Assembly: GCA_900314975.1 (NCBI GenBank)
Contig: OMXI01000014.1
Coordinates: 1-64,000 of the forward strand
Direction of reading: 5' to 3'
From: an uncultured Eubacteriales bacterium
GTDB lineage: Bacteria; Bacillota; Clostridia; Oscillospirales; Ruminococcaceae
DNA length: 64,000 bases
Shown: piece after piece, positions 16,504 through 25,248 of the stretch
Layout: the number at the start of each line of letters is the position of its first letter
How positions within the stretch are numbered: the stretch's first letter is position 1
The notes under the pieces: generated by a model
Told to the model about the DNA's origin: nothing
Seen by the model: the letters and a program-made list of their open reading frames with translations, nothing else
Database searches by the model: none
Made by a program: the position numbers and the translations under genes

Positions 16504-19104
16504 TCACACTAACGGATGTTTTTTAAAGCCCCATGATGTCTCAAACGAGTTCCAATCAATTTTACTATGGAATACGGAATCGTTTACAAGACTATCAACG
16601 ATTTCTTTTTTGTCATAATCAATAATAACCGGAATCTTCTCAATATCACCAGCATTAGAGTTCAAAGTTGGATTAATTATCTTTGTAATAAACTCAACTA
16701 AAGAAGAATTCAACAGAGCAAGCAAATAAGCGATATTGTCTTTTTCAGGGAAACATGAAATACCAGCAACATTTGCACAAAACATATCAGGATAATACCT
16801 TGCCGAAAACATACCGCTTGTTACCATAGACCAACTTAAACTCTCTTTGAACATATAATCCAAGTTTTGAGGTCTAGAACGCAACTTACCATTGTCATCC
16901 TTGAAATTCTTGATTTCGAATCCATCATTCTCCCAATTTACTAGATAATCTTGATTTCCATACCATCGCCTAAACTCCCCACCCTTGTTCATAGGTATCC
17001 ATTTGCGTCCGTTATTCAAAAAAGTATTATTAACATTCAACTCGAACCACAATCTTAAGAAACGGTTGTTATCACCTGTTTGTATTCCTACTTTAACTGG
17101 AGCAAACACTTTTAGACTTTTATTATTGACAAATGATTCTATCAAAGTGTTAGACGTCCAATACGCCACAGGCATTCCGGGTATCTTTGAGAAGTTTTCC
17201 TGCTTGGCTTCATAATACAGTTGCAAAGACTTGCCGGATAATTCTTCTTGCTCTAAAGATTCATTCTTAGTGTCATAGGTTGAGAAATCGTATTTTACAG
17301 TTTTATCGCCCTTTGACATCAAGTACAATTTAGCTATATCATCAGGGTCGATATACTGAAAAGTCCTTTCATGCAGTCTGAAATAACAACCATAGTAATC
17401 TGAAATTTTATTTTTATTGATAACAAAAGCAGTCGAACCAAAATCAATTCCAAATATACCTCTGCCCATATGTACCAAACTCGAAATTGTGTTATTTACA
17501 ACAATTTTTGACCTCAGTTTTTCAAACGATGACAAGAACAAAAATGACGGCTGTGTTATCATCGCATAAAAACCATGAGGCTTTGCAAGCCGTCCGCACC
17601 TTTCAATAAAGCACGCAAACAGATCGCTCTTGCTGTCCGGAAAATACTTCTTCACATACCCCGACAGCGTGCTGTTCATTCCCGAGCCGCCCATATACGG
17701 CGGATTGGTGCACACCACATCGTACTGCTGCGAAAGTATCTTGTAAAGCTGCATCATTCGCTCAAGCTGCTGTGCGTTGAACCCGATCACCCCGTGGAAC
17801 TCGTCGATCGCCTCGTCAAGTCCCTGTATCTCCTGCACGTCTATCAGCGAGCCGTAGGTGTCGCAGTTCTCAAACTGCCCTGCAAGCTGCGCTATCTCCC
17901 CCGTCAGCATATCCGTGCTGAACTTGCCGATGTCCTGAAAATTCGCAAGATTCGGCGTGCATGCGCCCTCCTCCGACAGTTTCAGCAGTCTGCGGTTGTT
18001 CTGCCTTGCTTTCATCATCAGCGAGAAATACGCCAGCTGGTACGCACGTCGGTCAATGTCCAGCCCGTACAGGTTCTTTGTGATTATGCTCACCGCTGCG
18101 TCACGCTCGCTCCAGCCCTGCTGCGTGTAAATGTCCATCAGCACGTCAAATGCATACACGAGGATATGCCCCGACCCCATACACGGGTCAAGGAACTTGA
18201 TCTGCTCGGGCTTTATCTGTGCATACTCTGCCCGCAGCTTTTCAAGCTCTGCCTTTACAGATTCCTCCTGCTGTGCCTCTTCAAGATAGTATTTCCAGTC
18301 GGCAGAATCAATCTTGCCGTGGCCCTCTGCCCACAGCCGACCGAGGGAGTTTTCCACCATATACCGAACTATCCAGTCGGGAGTGAAAAGCTGTGTTGCC
18401 GCTGGTATGTCGTCCTTGCTGATCTTGATATTCTTTTTCAGATTTGCAAAAACCTTGTCCTTTGGCTCGGTGTTGTAATACTGATACAGCCACCCGATGA
18501 TCTGCACCTGATCCTGCCAATCCTGCTGCGGAATATCCTTTACCATTCGTGCAATTACGCTGTCCTCACGCAGCAGATTGCGAGGGAACAAAAGCTCCGT
18601 CCAGCCGCCGATCTGCTCAAAAAGCTCGGGCAGCCCCTTATTCAGAGCATTGCACTGCGCTATCAGCAGATACTTGTAAAGCGTTTCGTTATCCTGTGCA
18701 TCGATCAGATCAACTATGTACGACTTATCAAGCCCTTCGATCTCAACATCGAGAGCCTGCGAAAGTATTTCCGGTTTGAACTCATCGTTTTCGTTCGAGA
18801 AAACCTTTATCCTCGTTGGCAGGTAGCCATTGACCTCCATGTATCGCAAAGCTGTGAACCTGTTGAACCAGGTGTACGCAGCCTCCTCCATCACATTGTC
18901 AAAGCCCTTTTCGTTTATCCTTGCGATGAGCTGTGAACGCTGGCTTTTCTCGGTCGGTGTAAGCGGTCTGCCGCTGACCTGATCAAGCGCAGCAGTGTTC
19001 TCGCCGTCCTTTGTGATCTCGTACTCGTAAGCTCTCTGCGTAACCGCCGAGATAAGACTTACTCTCGCTCCCACCGCAAAGTTCTTTATCGCTGTTTTGT
19101 TCAT
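16504..19104 (-). CDS. pglX: N-terminal fragment of split PglX adenine-specific methyltransferase
   Basis: PglX methylates the BREX recognition site on host DNA and is needed for exclusion. This 866-residue piece has the N-terminal helical domain and the SAM-binding motif (FLDPCMGSGHILVYAF near residue 306). The catalytic NPPY motif (VVCTNPPYMGGSG) is near residue 469, and the target-recognition domain spans about 510-850. It ends after SWGFKKHPLV, where intact PglX proteins continue into the segment now encoded at 14898-15902. The start has AGGAG at good spacing. DNA from about 17,570 down to the stop is distinctly more A+T-rich than the upstream half, so the recognition domain looks exchanged. 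Confidence 0.92.
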   Translation of the reverse strand: MNKTAIKNFAVGARVSLISAVTQRAYEYEITKDGENTAALDQVSGRPLTPTEKSQRSQLIARINEKGFDNVMEEAAYTWFNRFTALRYMEVNGYLPTRIKVFSNENDEFKPEILSQALDVEIEGLDKSYIVDLIDAQDNETLYKYLLIAQCNALNKGLPELFEQIGGWTELLFPRNLLREDSVIARMVKDIPQQDWQDQVQIIGWLYQYYNTEPKDKVFANLKKNIKISKDDIPAATQLFTPDWIVRYMVENSLGRLWAEGHGKIDSADWKYYLEEAQQEESVKAELEKLRAEYAQIKPEQIKFLDPCMGSGHILVYAFDVLMDIYTQQGWSERDAAVSIITKNLYGLDIDRRAYQLAYFSLMMKARQNNRRLLKLSEEGACTPNLANFQDIGKFSTDMLTGEIAQLAGQFENCDTYGSLIDVQEIQGLDEAIDEFHGVIGFNAQQLERMMQLYKILSQQYDVVCTNPPYMGGSGMNSTLSGYVKKYFPDSKSDLFACFIERCGRLAKPHGFYAMITQPSFLFLSSFEKLRSKIVVNNTISSLVHMGRGIFGIDFGSTAFVINKNKISDYYGCYFRLHERTFQYIDPDDIAKLYLMSKGDKTVKYDFSTYDTKNESLEQEELSGKSLQLYYEAKQENFSKIPGMPVAYWTSNTLIESFVNNKSLKVFAPVKVGIQTGDNNRFLRLWFELNVNNTFLNNGRKWIPMNKGGEFRRWYGNQDYLVNWENDGFEIKNFKDDNGKLRSRPQNLDYMFKESLSWSMVTSGMFSARYYPDMFCANVAGISCFPEKDNIAYLLALLNSSLVEFITKIINPTLNSNAGDIEKIPVIIDYDKKEIVDSLVNDSVFHSKIDWNSFETSWGFKKHPLV

Positions 19105-19116
19105 AGTTTGCTCCTG

Positions 19117-22100
19117 TTACATTATCTGAAGTATTTCGTGTTCACCGAGCTTTTCCATAAGCCTCTGCTTTACCTCTGACAGATACTCGTCAATATCCGC
19201 CTCTGATCTCAGCTTTGCACTGTGACAAACAGCACTTCTGCTCGTTGTAACTATATCAACTTTTCCATCAGGCGGTGTCATTATCTGCTGGATATACTTC
19301 TGTCTTATCGCATTGATACGTGTCTTCATCGCATCAAGTCTTGTAATTGAATCAGCATTTCTGACATCGCTGAGCTTCAGATCGAACTCATCATCAGCAC
19401 GCTTGATAATATCCTGCTGCTTTATCTCGTCAGCTGCCTTGTGAACATCACCCCGTGCCGAAATAATATCACTGCTAAGCTCATCTTTTTTCAGAGCTAA
19501 GATCGCATTATATTTATCCTCAAGCGTTTTGCAAAGCTCCGGCAATTCGCTTATGCGGCTGTATGGACGTGGGCTTTCAAGTATCTCTCTGATCCTGCCA
19601 AGTGTTTTTACTGCCTCGCTGTCTGCTTCAAGATAGTCTCTTTCACTCTCAAGCCGAGCTGCCTGATCTGCTGCCTTTTTGAAAACCTCCTTTTGTATTT
19701 TGAAGAATGAATCAACATCTGCCATATCGTCCGCCTGGTCAAACATCTCGTCCTGCGAATCAACTATAGCATTTAAAAGAGCTACGTTATCCTTTCTCTG
19801 TGCAAGCAGCTTGTTATACAGATCAATACCTTTTTGCACCGTATCCTTTCCCGGATATCTGTGCTGTCCATACTCATTGGAAAGCATATCCGTAAGGCGC
19901 TGCTTATCTTTTGTGAAACTGTCAACAATGTATTCTATCAGTTTGTCCTCGTCCTCAGGTATCGTCATGGTATTGACATTATAATACTCCTTGAGAACAT
20001 CTCTTGCGTCCTTGATGAGCTTAGGTGATATGCTCACACGCATACTGATAACTGTTTTATCAATTGCATTTTTCTTGCGCAGGTAATCGGGCATTTTTCT
20101 GTCAGCCGCAAGTACCGCTTCACCGCTGTAGCTTACGGTAAGCTTTCTCTGTGCGACCAGTTCAGCAACAACGCCTGCTATATCTATCTCTCTCCAGCCA
20201 TACGGTATGCCTGAAAATCTCCTGTGTATATCCATCATATTAGCTGGGATACTCTTGTGATTCTGAAGGTCAACATACTGCAAGACCTCGTCGCACGCCT
20301 CACTGTTAGGTGAACCGATGCCATCAAAGCTGGTCTGCCCGTCAGCACCTGCAAGAATCTTTAGTATATCCGAGTCATCATCATAGTTTTTTCTGACATA
20401 GCTCAGCTTTGTATAAACACTCTCAACAAGCGCCTCAAGGCTTCTCCTGATCTTTTCATTTATATCGCTTGTCTTTATATTCAGCTTTTCACCCGCAACA
20501 TAAACATCTGCATCTGCAATAGCTTTCTTGGTAAGCTCTTTTGCGTGCTGCTTATACATATGCGCCTGATCACGCTTTGATCTGATGATCGCCTGAATAG
20601 CCTCAGGCATCTGCGAAACATTCTTTTCTTTTAAGTATTTCTCGATCTTCAGTGCCTCTTCAAGCTCATTGTGATACCTGTTATCATCAGGCAAAGCAAT
20701 AAGTGCCGCATTGTGTGAGCCTGAGTACAATCTGTACGCAGGATCATCATCTTCGTTAAAGCTGCAATTGGCAGAGGTTACAAAATACAGCTGAATTGCG
20801 CCGTTGGGCTGACCGACAGGAACATCATCAACTACTCTGTCAAACGGGAAATCGTTCTTGCCGTAACGAAGCTTTCTCTCATCGAACAGCTCCTGGAAAA
20901 GAATATCGCTCATTCCCTTGGTCAGATCCATTACTCCGATCATCGTCTTTTTGATATCTCTTTCTATATCCTGCTCATCAATTGTCAGGAAAGTGTAAGT
21001 GTCACCGCTTCTTGAAACATAGTTCTGCCATACAAGCCTGTCAAGAGAATTCTGTATCTGTTTCCTCATTTCGATCTTGTCAGCTCTTATGTCATCTATC
21101 ATTAGCGTGGTGATATTATCGACATTGGCCCTTACATCATTTACATATCTTATTAGGTACAAAAGCTTGAGAACACTGACATCATACTGCTCTACGCCGT
21201 TATTACCATCCGCAGCTGTCTGACATCTGTCGATAACACGGCGGATCGTACCCTCAAGGAACGTGTGAACAGTATCGTAAAATCTCCAGAAAGGCACAAG
21301 TGCATTCTCGTCCTTGTCACCGATCGCCTGAGCAGCCTCCTGGAAGCCTGAAAGCATCGAACGCTCTCCGCCTGAAAGATGCTTGCCCGAATTGCCGTGC
21401 TGTCTTATCTGAACAAGAACATTCTGCATGAGCTTGAACTGATATGGCACAAATGGGTATGTCTCTACAAACTCTCCCTCACCTGCATAGCCCTTCATAT
21501 CGAGCACCGCAGCATTTTTATCGAACGTATAGAGATTCCTAAGGACCATTTCGTTTTTAGCATAGCTCATTTTGAGCATATCCTCGCCTTGCTCGTTCTT
21601 TGCAAGTATTCTTCTTTTGATGACCTCATCAACAGAAGACGAAGAAAGACTAAGCCTGGTATTGAATCTGCCCTGGATCTTTGAAAAATCATTTCCGCTT
21701 ATCTTTGTAATGCTGTCAATAGCCTCCTGGCTGGTCACCATTACCCACACTCTGCCTGCGCAGCGTGTTCCGATCTCTTCAACGATGGTCTGGAGATTGA
21801 GCATAAGATTACTGTCCGAGCCTATGTACTGACCGATCTCATCGACCATGAACATAAGCCTGAAATCCTTGCCTTGGGAATCAATATAATCCTTGATATC
21901 TCTTACGAGGCTCTCGATGCTTATCTCGGCATCCTCTGTTCCGTTGAACCAGTTGTGTGCAGCTGTTTCGCTCATTCCGATACCGCCTGTCAGAGCTTCA
22001 ACGATATCGTCCTCTATAAGCCCGAATGCTGTTCTTGCTTCTTCCCAGCTGTCACCATTGATCTGTTCAAAGCTGTTCTTGAAAGCATCTGATTTTCCTG

Positions 22101-22617
22101 ACTTCGCAAGGAACTGCTCAAACTTAGCGACCTTCAGATCATCGCCGTAATATCCGAGATGCTCATAGAACACCTTTGCAAAAGTCCTTACGATAACCGT
22201 CTTGTCCTTGTTTATCGGTGCTTTGTTGTCTATATTGAAAAGAATAGTCTTCGTAGGTACCTTTGCGCAGCTTTCTATCTGTGCAAACATCATCGGATCA
22301 TCAAACTTATCCGAAAAGTAATCCACAGCTCTTTTACCTGCAACAACAGGGTTTGACAGCAGATAAGAAAGCATCTTCAGGAAATGAGATTTACCGCTTC
22401 CAAAAAAGCCCGAGATCCAAACGCCTATCTTATCCGTCGGCTCGTAGATCGAGTTCTCATAGTTCTCAAAAAAAGTCGCAAAATGACTTCTCAGCTCTCT
22501 GGTAATAACATACTCGCTAAGCTCCTGCTTTATTGATGCCTCGTCATCCTGTGCAACCTTGATAACTCCGTTGATATTTCTGTTTATGTCCGCCTTGTAT
22601 ATATTCTGCAATTGCAT
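19117..22617 (-). CDS. brxC: BREX system P-loop ATPase BrxC
   Basis: BrxC is the large AAA+ ATPase of type 1 BREX, needed for both exclusion and methylation. The 1,166 residues fit the family. The N-terminus (MQLQNIYKADINRNINGVI) and Walker A (SGFFGSGKSHFLKML, near residue 70) are typical. A segment near residue 260 (FMVDEIGQYIGSD) looks like Walker B. The C-terminal third is largely helical or coiled coil. The start is set at the ATG at 22617, which has GGAGG at eight bases; the ATG two codons upstream is too close to it. It lies 16 bases after brxB and 12 before pglX. Confidence 0.94.
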   Translation of the reverse strand: MQLQNIYKADINRNINGVIKVAQDDEASIKQELSEYVITRELRSHFATFFENYENSIYEPTDKIGVWISGFFGSGKSHFLKMLSYLLSNPVVAGKRAVDYFSDKFDDPMMFAQIESCAKVPTKTILFNIDNKAPINKDKTVIVRTFAKVFYEHLGYYGDDLKVAKFEQFLAKSGKSDAFKNSFEQINGDSWEEARTAFGLIEDDIVEALTGGIGMSETAAHNWFNGTEDAEISIESLVRDIKDYIDSQGKDFRLMFMVDEIGQYIGSDSNLMLNLQTIVEEIGTRCAGRVWVMVTSQEAIDSITKISGNDFSKIQGRFNTRLSLSSSSVDEVIKRRILAKNEQGEDMLKMSYAKNEMVLRNLYTFDKNAAVLDMKGYAGEGEFVETYPFVPYQFKLMQNVLVQIRQHGNSGKHLSGGERSMLSGFQEAAQAIGDKDENALVPFWRFYDTVHTFLEGTIRRVIDRCQTAADGNNGVEQYDVSVLKLLYLIRYVNDVRANVDNITTLMIDDIRADKIEMRKQIQNSLDRLVWQNYVSRSGDTYTFLTIDEQDIERDIKKTMIGVMDLTKGMSDILFQELFDERKLRYGKNDFPFDRVVDDVPVGQPNGAIQLYFVTSANCSFNEDDDPAYRLYSGSHNAALIALPDDNRYHNELEEALKIEKYLKEKNVSQMPEAIQAIIRSKRDQAHMYKQHAKELTKKAIADADVYVAGEKLNIKTSDINEKIRRSLEALVESVYTKLSYVRKNYDDDSDILKILAGADGQTSFDGIGSPNSEACDEVLQYVDLQNHKSIPANMMDIHRRFSGIPYGWREIDIAGVVAELVAQRKLTVSYSGEAVLAADRKMPDYLRKKNAIDKTVISMRVSISPKLIKDARDVLKEYYNVNTMTIPEDEDKLIEYIVDSFTKDKQRLTDMLSNEYGQHRYPGKDTVQKGIDLYNKLLAQRKDNVALLNAIVDSQDEMFDQADDMADVDSFFKIQKEVFKKAADQAARLESERDYLEADSEAVKTLGRIREILESPRPYSRISELPELCKTLEDKYNAILALKKDELSSDIISARGDVHKAADEIKQQDIIKRADDEFDLKLSDVRNADSITRLDAMKTRINAIRQKYIQQIMTPPDGKVDIVTTSRSAVCHSAKLRSEADIDEYLSEVKQRLMEKLGEHEILQIM

Positions 22618-22633
22618 TTTCATTGCCTCCGTT

Positions 22634-23191
22634 TCAGATCAGGTTGAACGCCCTGTAATAGTTGTCATCGGTGAATTTTGAAAACAGCTTCAGGCTCTGT
22701 CCGTCATAGCTGCCCGGATAAAGCATTATTACCGGAATATCCGAGAACATGTGCTGAATGTTGTTGAGCACAGTATGCGATCTCATGAACGGATACACCT
22801 TACCCACGCCGGTTATAAGGAGTATATCGCCCTGCTCGTGCGGCTCATACTGCATTTTCTTAACATACAGCTCGACCGGAACAGCCTTGTGGATATTAGT
22901 CAGCAGATAATCTTTGCCTCGTTTTTCTTCTGTTTTCTCGATATTCTTTGTAAGATGCTTTTCATCGCATATCTGCAGAAAGATCTCAAACAGATCACAC
23001 TCAACAAATCTGAACGGCTTGCCCTGCACCTGTTTCAGCTCTTCAAAAAAGCTCCTTACTGTTATCTCATCCTTGGGATCATACTGAAAAATATGAATCC
23101 CAACTTCATTTGCAACGCCTTTATTGGTGAGGAATTTTTCATCTGAAATAAGCTCCTCGACCTTTGCGAGTCTGTCTTTTATATCGCTCAT
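22634..23191 (-). CDS. brxB: BREX protein BrxB (DUF1788)
   Basis: BrxB is a small conserved BREX type 1 protein of the DUF1788 family; its biochemical role is not settled. Family features visible are the start MSDIKDRLAKVEELI, FQYDPKDE-TVRSFFEELK, FVECDLFEIFLQI and the C-terminal VLNNIQHMFSDIPVIMLYPGSYDGQSL segment. An ATG at 23206 overlaps the brxA stop (ATGA), but the ATG at 23191 has GAGAGG seven bases upstream and matches the usual family start, so I chose it. The length (185) is normal. Confidence 0.92.
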   Translation of the reverse strand: MSDIKDRLAKVEELISDEKFLTNKGVANEVGIHIFQYDPKDEITVRSFFEELKQVQGKPFRFVECDLFEIFLQICDEKHLTKNIEKTEEKRGKDYLLTNIHKAVPVELYVKKMQYEPHEQGDILLITGVGKVYPFMRSHTVLNNIQHMFSDIPVIMLYPGSYDGQSLKLFSKFTDDNYYRAFNLI

Positions 23192-23202
23192 ATCATTACC
23201 TC

Positions 23203-23805
23203 TCATCTGATACTGTTAAATGCCGCAAGCACAATGCTGTCACCGTTTGCAACAATCCCGTCCTCAAGCTCGGGGTAAAGGTAGATCTGTTCCAATCTTT
23301 CAGATTTTATATCTCTGAGGAACCCGCACTCAACGAGCATTTTCTTAAGTACCTGCTTGATCTTTTTCTCTGTAGATTCGCTCCACTGCGAACACTTCGG
23401 GACGCGTTCCATAAGCTCGCTTATAAATGCGTTGATATCCCTTTGAGTAAAGTTAAGATCCTGTGCTTTGTATTTATCACCGATCGTATAAACAAAAAAA
23501 TCCCATACGATCGCATTTTCCCTCATAACAGCATATAGATTTATCTGCCTTGCAAGGCTGCCCGAACCGTGCGCAAGATGATAAACAAGATGTTTATTGT
23601 CAAGCGCCTTCAGCCTCCTCAGACACGATAGAGCCTTGGACCGGAGCATCTTCTCTGTCGGGTACTGAAACAGGTTGTCTGCCTGTATCATGTCCACTAT
23701 TTTTTTATCTTCCAAGCCCTGATCCATGAGCCTTGCAGTTATCCTTGTTTCCTCAAAAAGAAACTGCTCACGGGTCAATCCGCCGCTGTAATTATCATTG
23801 TTCAT
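23203..23805 (-). CDS. brxA: BREX protein BrxA (DUF1819)
   Basis: BrxA is the first gene of the type 1 BREX operon and a DUF1819 family protein; characterised homologues bind DNA. The 200 residues match the family, with the typical N-terminal segment LFEETRITARLMDQGL, the middle block RRLKALDNKHLVYHLAHGS and a C-terminal wHTH-like region. It is preceded by a 29-codon leader ORF whose TGA overlaps its ATG (ATGA). A GGGGGTAAGGA ribosome binding site lies in that leader. Expression starts from the strong promoter at 23974-24002, through a tetranucleotide repeat and a terminator-like hairpin. Confidence 0.92.
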   Translation of the reverse strand: MNNDNYSGGLTREQFLFEETRITARLMDQGLEDKKIVDMIQADNLFQYPTEKMLRSKALSCLRRLKALDNKHLVYHLAHGSGSLARQINLYAVMRENAIVWDFFVYTIGDKYKAQDLNFTQRDINAFISELMERVPKCSQWSESTEKKIKQVLKKMLVECGFLRDIKSERLEQIYLYPELEDGIVANGDSIVLAAFNSIR

Positions 23806-23891
23806 TTATCCTTACCCCCGAGAAATTTATCGGCAAAAACGAAAAGCACGCTCTTTAGGCATGGCTGCCCAAAGAGCGTGCTTTTTTCCAT
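23802..23891 (-). CDS. 29-codon leader ORF overlapping brxA
   Basis: ATG at 23891 opens a 29-codon frame running through the large leader hairpin and ending in TGA that overlaps the brxA ATG by four bases. The product would start MEKSTLFGQPC and be hydrophobic in the middle (VLFVFA). There is no Shine-Dalgarno sequence before the ATG, so translation is doubtful. If translated, ribosomes would melt the hairpin and deliver translation to brxA, which would be an attenuation arrangement. Confidence 0.35.
   Translation of the reverse strand: MEKSTLFGQPCLKSVLFVFADKFLGGKDK
23842..23887. terminator. Large leader hairpin (terminator/attenuator) before brxA
   Basis: AAAAGCACGCTCTTT and its perfect complement enclose a nested GGCA-TGCC stem, and T/A runs flank both sides. 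It has the form of a bidirectional Rho-independent terminator, but it lies between the BREX promoter and brxA, so it must be read through or regulated. Confidence 0.7.
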
Positions 23892-23914
23892 ATTGAAAAA
23901 AAGACGCAGTTATC

Positions 23915-23971
<57 letters not shown>

Positions 23972-23973
23972 GA

Positions 23974-24002
23974 ATTATACCGCTTCTCATAGTTCTTGTC
24001 AA
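23974..24002 (-). promoter_or_regulatory. Consensus promoter of the BREX operon
   Basis: TTGACA (24002-23997), exactly 17 bases, and TATAAT (23979-23974) on the minus strand form a perfect sigma-A consensus promoter pointing at brxA. Confidence 0.88.
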
Positions 24003-24391
24003 CTCATTTCTTGTTAAAAATAAATAATTTTATTGCCAAAATCTTTGTTAATTATATCACAAAAGTATATAAATGTCAATATCGCACACATATTGCTGGC
24101 GATTTCTGTAAAAGCCTTGACAAAGAGCCAAAGCTTCAATAAAATACTGCATAAAATTCACTTTCAGTAGTGGCATTATATAAACAGTCCGTTCTCCTCT
24201 TATCTAATTCTTTTATATCATACATATTATATCATACAATTATTATTTTGTGGGGAAATTTTTTGGATAGTTATCATTATTTTTAATCCGTTAAATGTAA
24301 AAGTAAACGCAAAATTTTCTAGCTTTTACTCTTACAATCTCTCGTTCTGACCGCAAATCCGTTCCTGTCCAACCAATTGTACAGTTAACTA
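24003..24391. other. A+T-rich divergent spacer
   Basis: This lies between the back-to-back BREX and HTH-gene promoters. It is very A+T-rich with several AT runs, and I see no gene or clear structure. It could hold upstream activating elements for either promoter. Confidence 0.5.
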
Positions 24392-24420
24392 TTGACACTT
24401 TTTATCCCGAATGATAGAAT
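24392..24420 (+). promoter_or_regulatory. Promoter of the HTH gene
   Basis: TTGACA (24392-24397), 17 bases and TAGAAT (24415-24420) on the plus strand, about 65 bases before the start at 24485. Confidence 0.7.
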
Positions 24421-24484
24421 AAAGCCGTGACCTGACGGCACTCATGATACATAAACCTTTGACCTGAAACCGAAGGGGGTATTC

Positions 24485-25087
24485 ATGAGGATCCAATACT
24501 ACCATAAGAAAGACAATTCGAGTGTCGTCACAGGGTTGCCTACGCCGCTTGAACTGTTCAGGCAAACGCATACGAAACAAGAGTACGAGCAGCTGGTGTC
24601 ATTCTACAGATCAGAGCAATGGCAGGAGGTCGAAAAAGCACACCTCAATTCAGACCGAAGATACTACGAGGGCAGAAAGCAAAAGTCCCTGTCCGAGTGT
24701 GCAACAGCATCTTCAAAGAGCAAATACTACGGTGTGCACCAGTTCCAAAAGCGAGTCGAAAGAAAGAGCACCAAATGCATCGAAGATCTATTCGAGGACA
24801 AGCTGCTGTGCGAAAGTGTGAAAACTCTCACGTCAAAACAGTATCAAGTCATAACCCTATTTCTGAAAGACAAGAACACCGACGAGATCGCCCAGGAAGT
24901 CGGAACGACTCCCGGCAATGTGAGGAAGCTCAGAAATAGAGCCCTTGAAAAACTGCGGACAGAGTATGCAAGACTTGCAATGGGTTGCCACGATGAGTAC
25001 ACGGGAAAGATACCGTACAATATCAAACGGCTTTGCAGGTATCTTGAAAAACCAAAACCCACGAAGAAACGAAAAAAAGCAGCGTAG
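24485..25087 (+). CDS. Sigma-70 region 4-like HTH protein
   Basis: This 200-residue basic protein has a helix-turn-helix near residues 115-160 (TSKQYQVITLFLKDKNTDEIAQEVG, then TPGNVRKLRNRALEKLR). The pattern is that of sigma-factor region 4 or LuxR-type HTH domains: a recognition helix after an EIAxExG turn. The tail is strongly basic (KPTKKRKKAA). The start ATG follows AAGGGGG. It has its own promoter and a terminator right after it, so it forms a monocistronic unit at the head of the element. It probably regulates element genes; the target is unknown. I see no sigma region 2, so it is not a full sigma factor. Confidence 0.7.
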   Translation: MRIQYYHKKDNSSVVTGLPTPLELFRQTHTKQEYEQLVSFYRSEQWQEVEKAHLNSDRRYYEGRKQKSLSECATASSKSKYYGVHQFQKRVERKSTKCIEDLFEDKLLCESVKTLTSKQYQVITLFLKDKNTDEIAQEVGTTPGNVRKLRNRALEKLRTEYARLAMGCHDEYTGKIPYNIKRLCRYLEKPKPTKKRKKAA

Positions 25088-25091
25088 AATC

Positions 25092-25127
25092 GACTGCACA
25101 GAGAGAGATCTGTGCAGTCTTTTTTTG
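25092..25127 (+). terminator. Terminator after the HTH gene
   Basis: GACTGCACAGA / TCTGTGCAGTC, an 11-bp perfect stem with a 6-base loop, is followed by T8. Confidence 0.9.
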
Positions 25128-25248
25128 CCTTGATGATTGTAAAAAATCTGTGAACGGCGGAAAAATGTCGCTTTTTGTCGTTTCTCATCGGTAAGTATAT
25201 AGAGGGCAACGATAGCCTTCTGAATTAAAAAAAGAAAGGAGAGATCAA

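Noticed and set aside
14898-19104. pglX break as a simple sequencing frameshift
   Set aside because: A complete gene with its own ribosome binding site and different composition separates the pieces, and the second piece has GGAGG at the right distance from its start.
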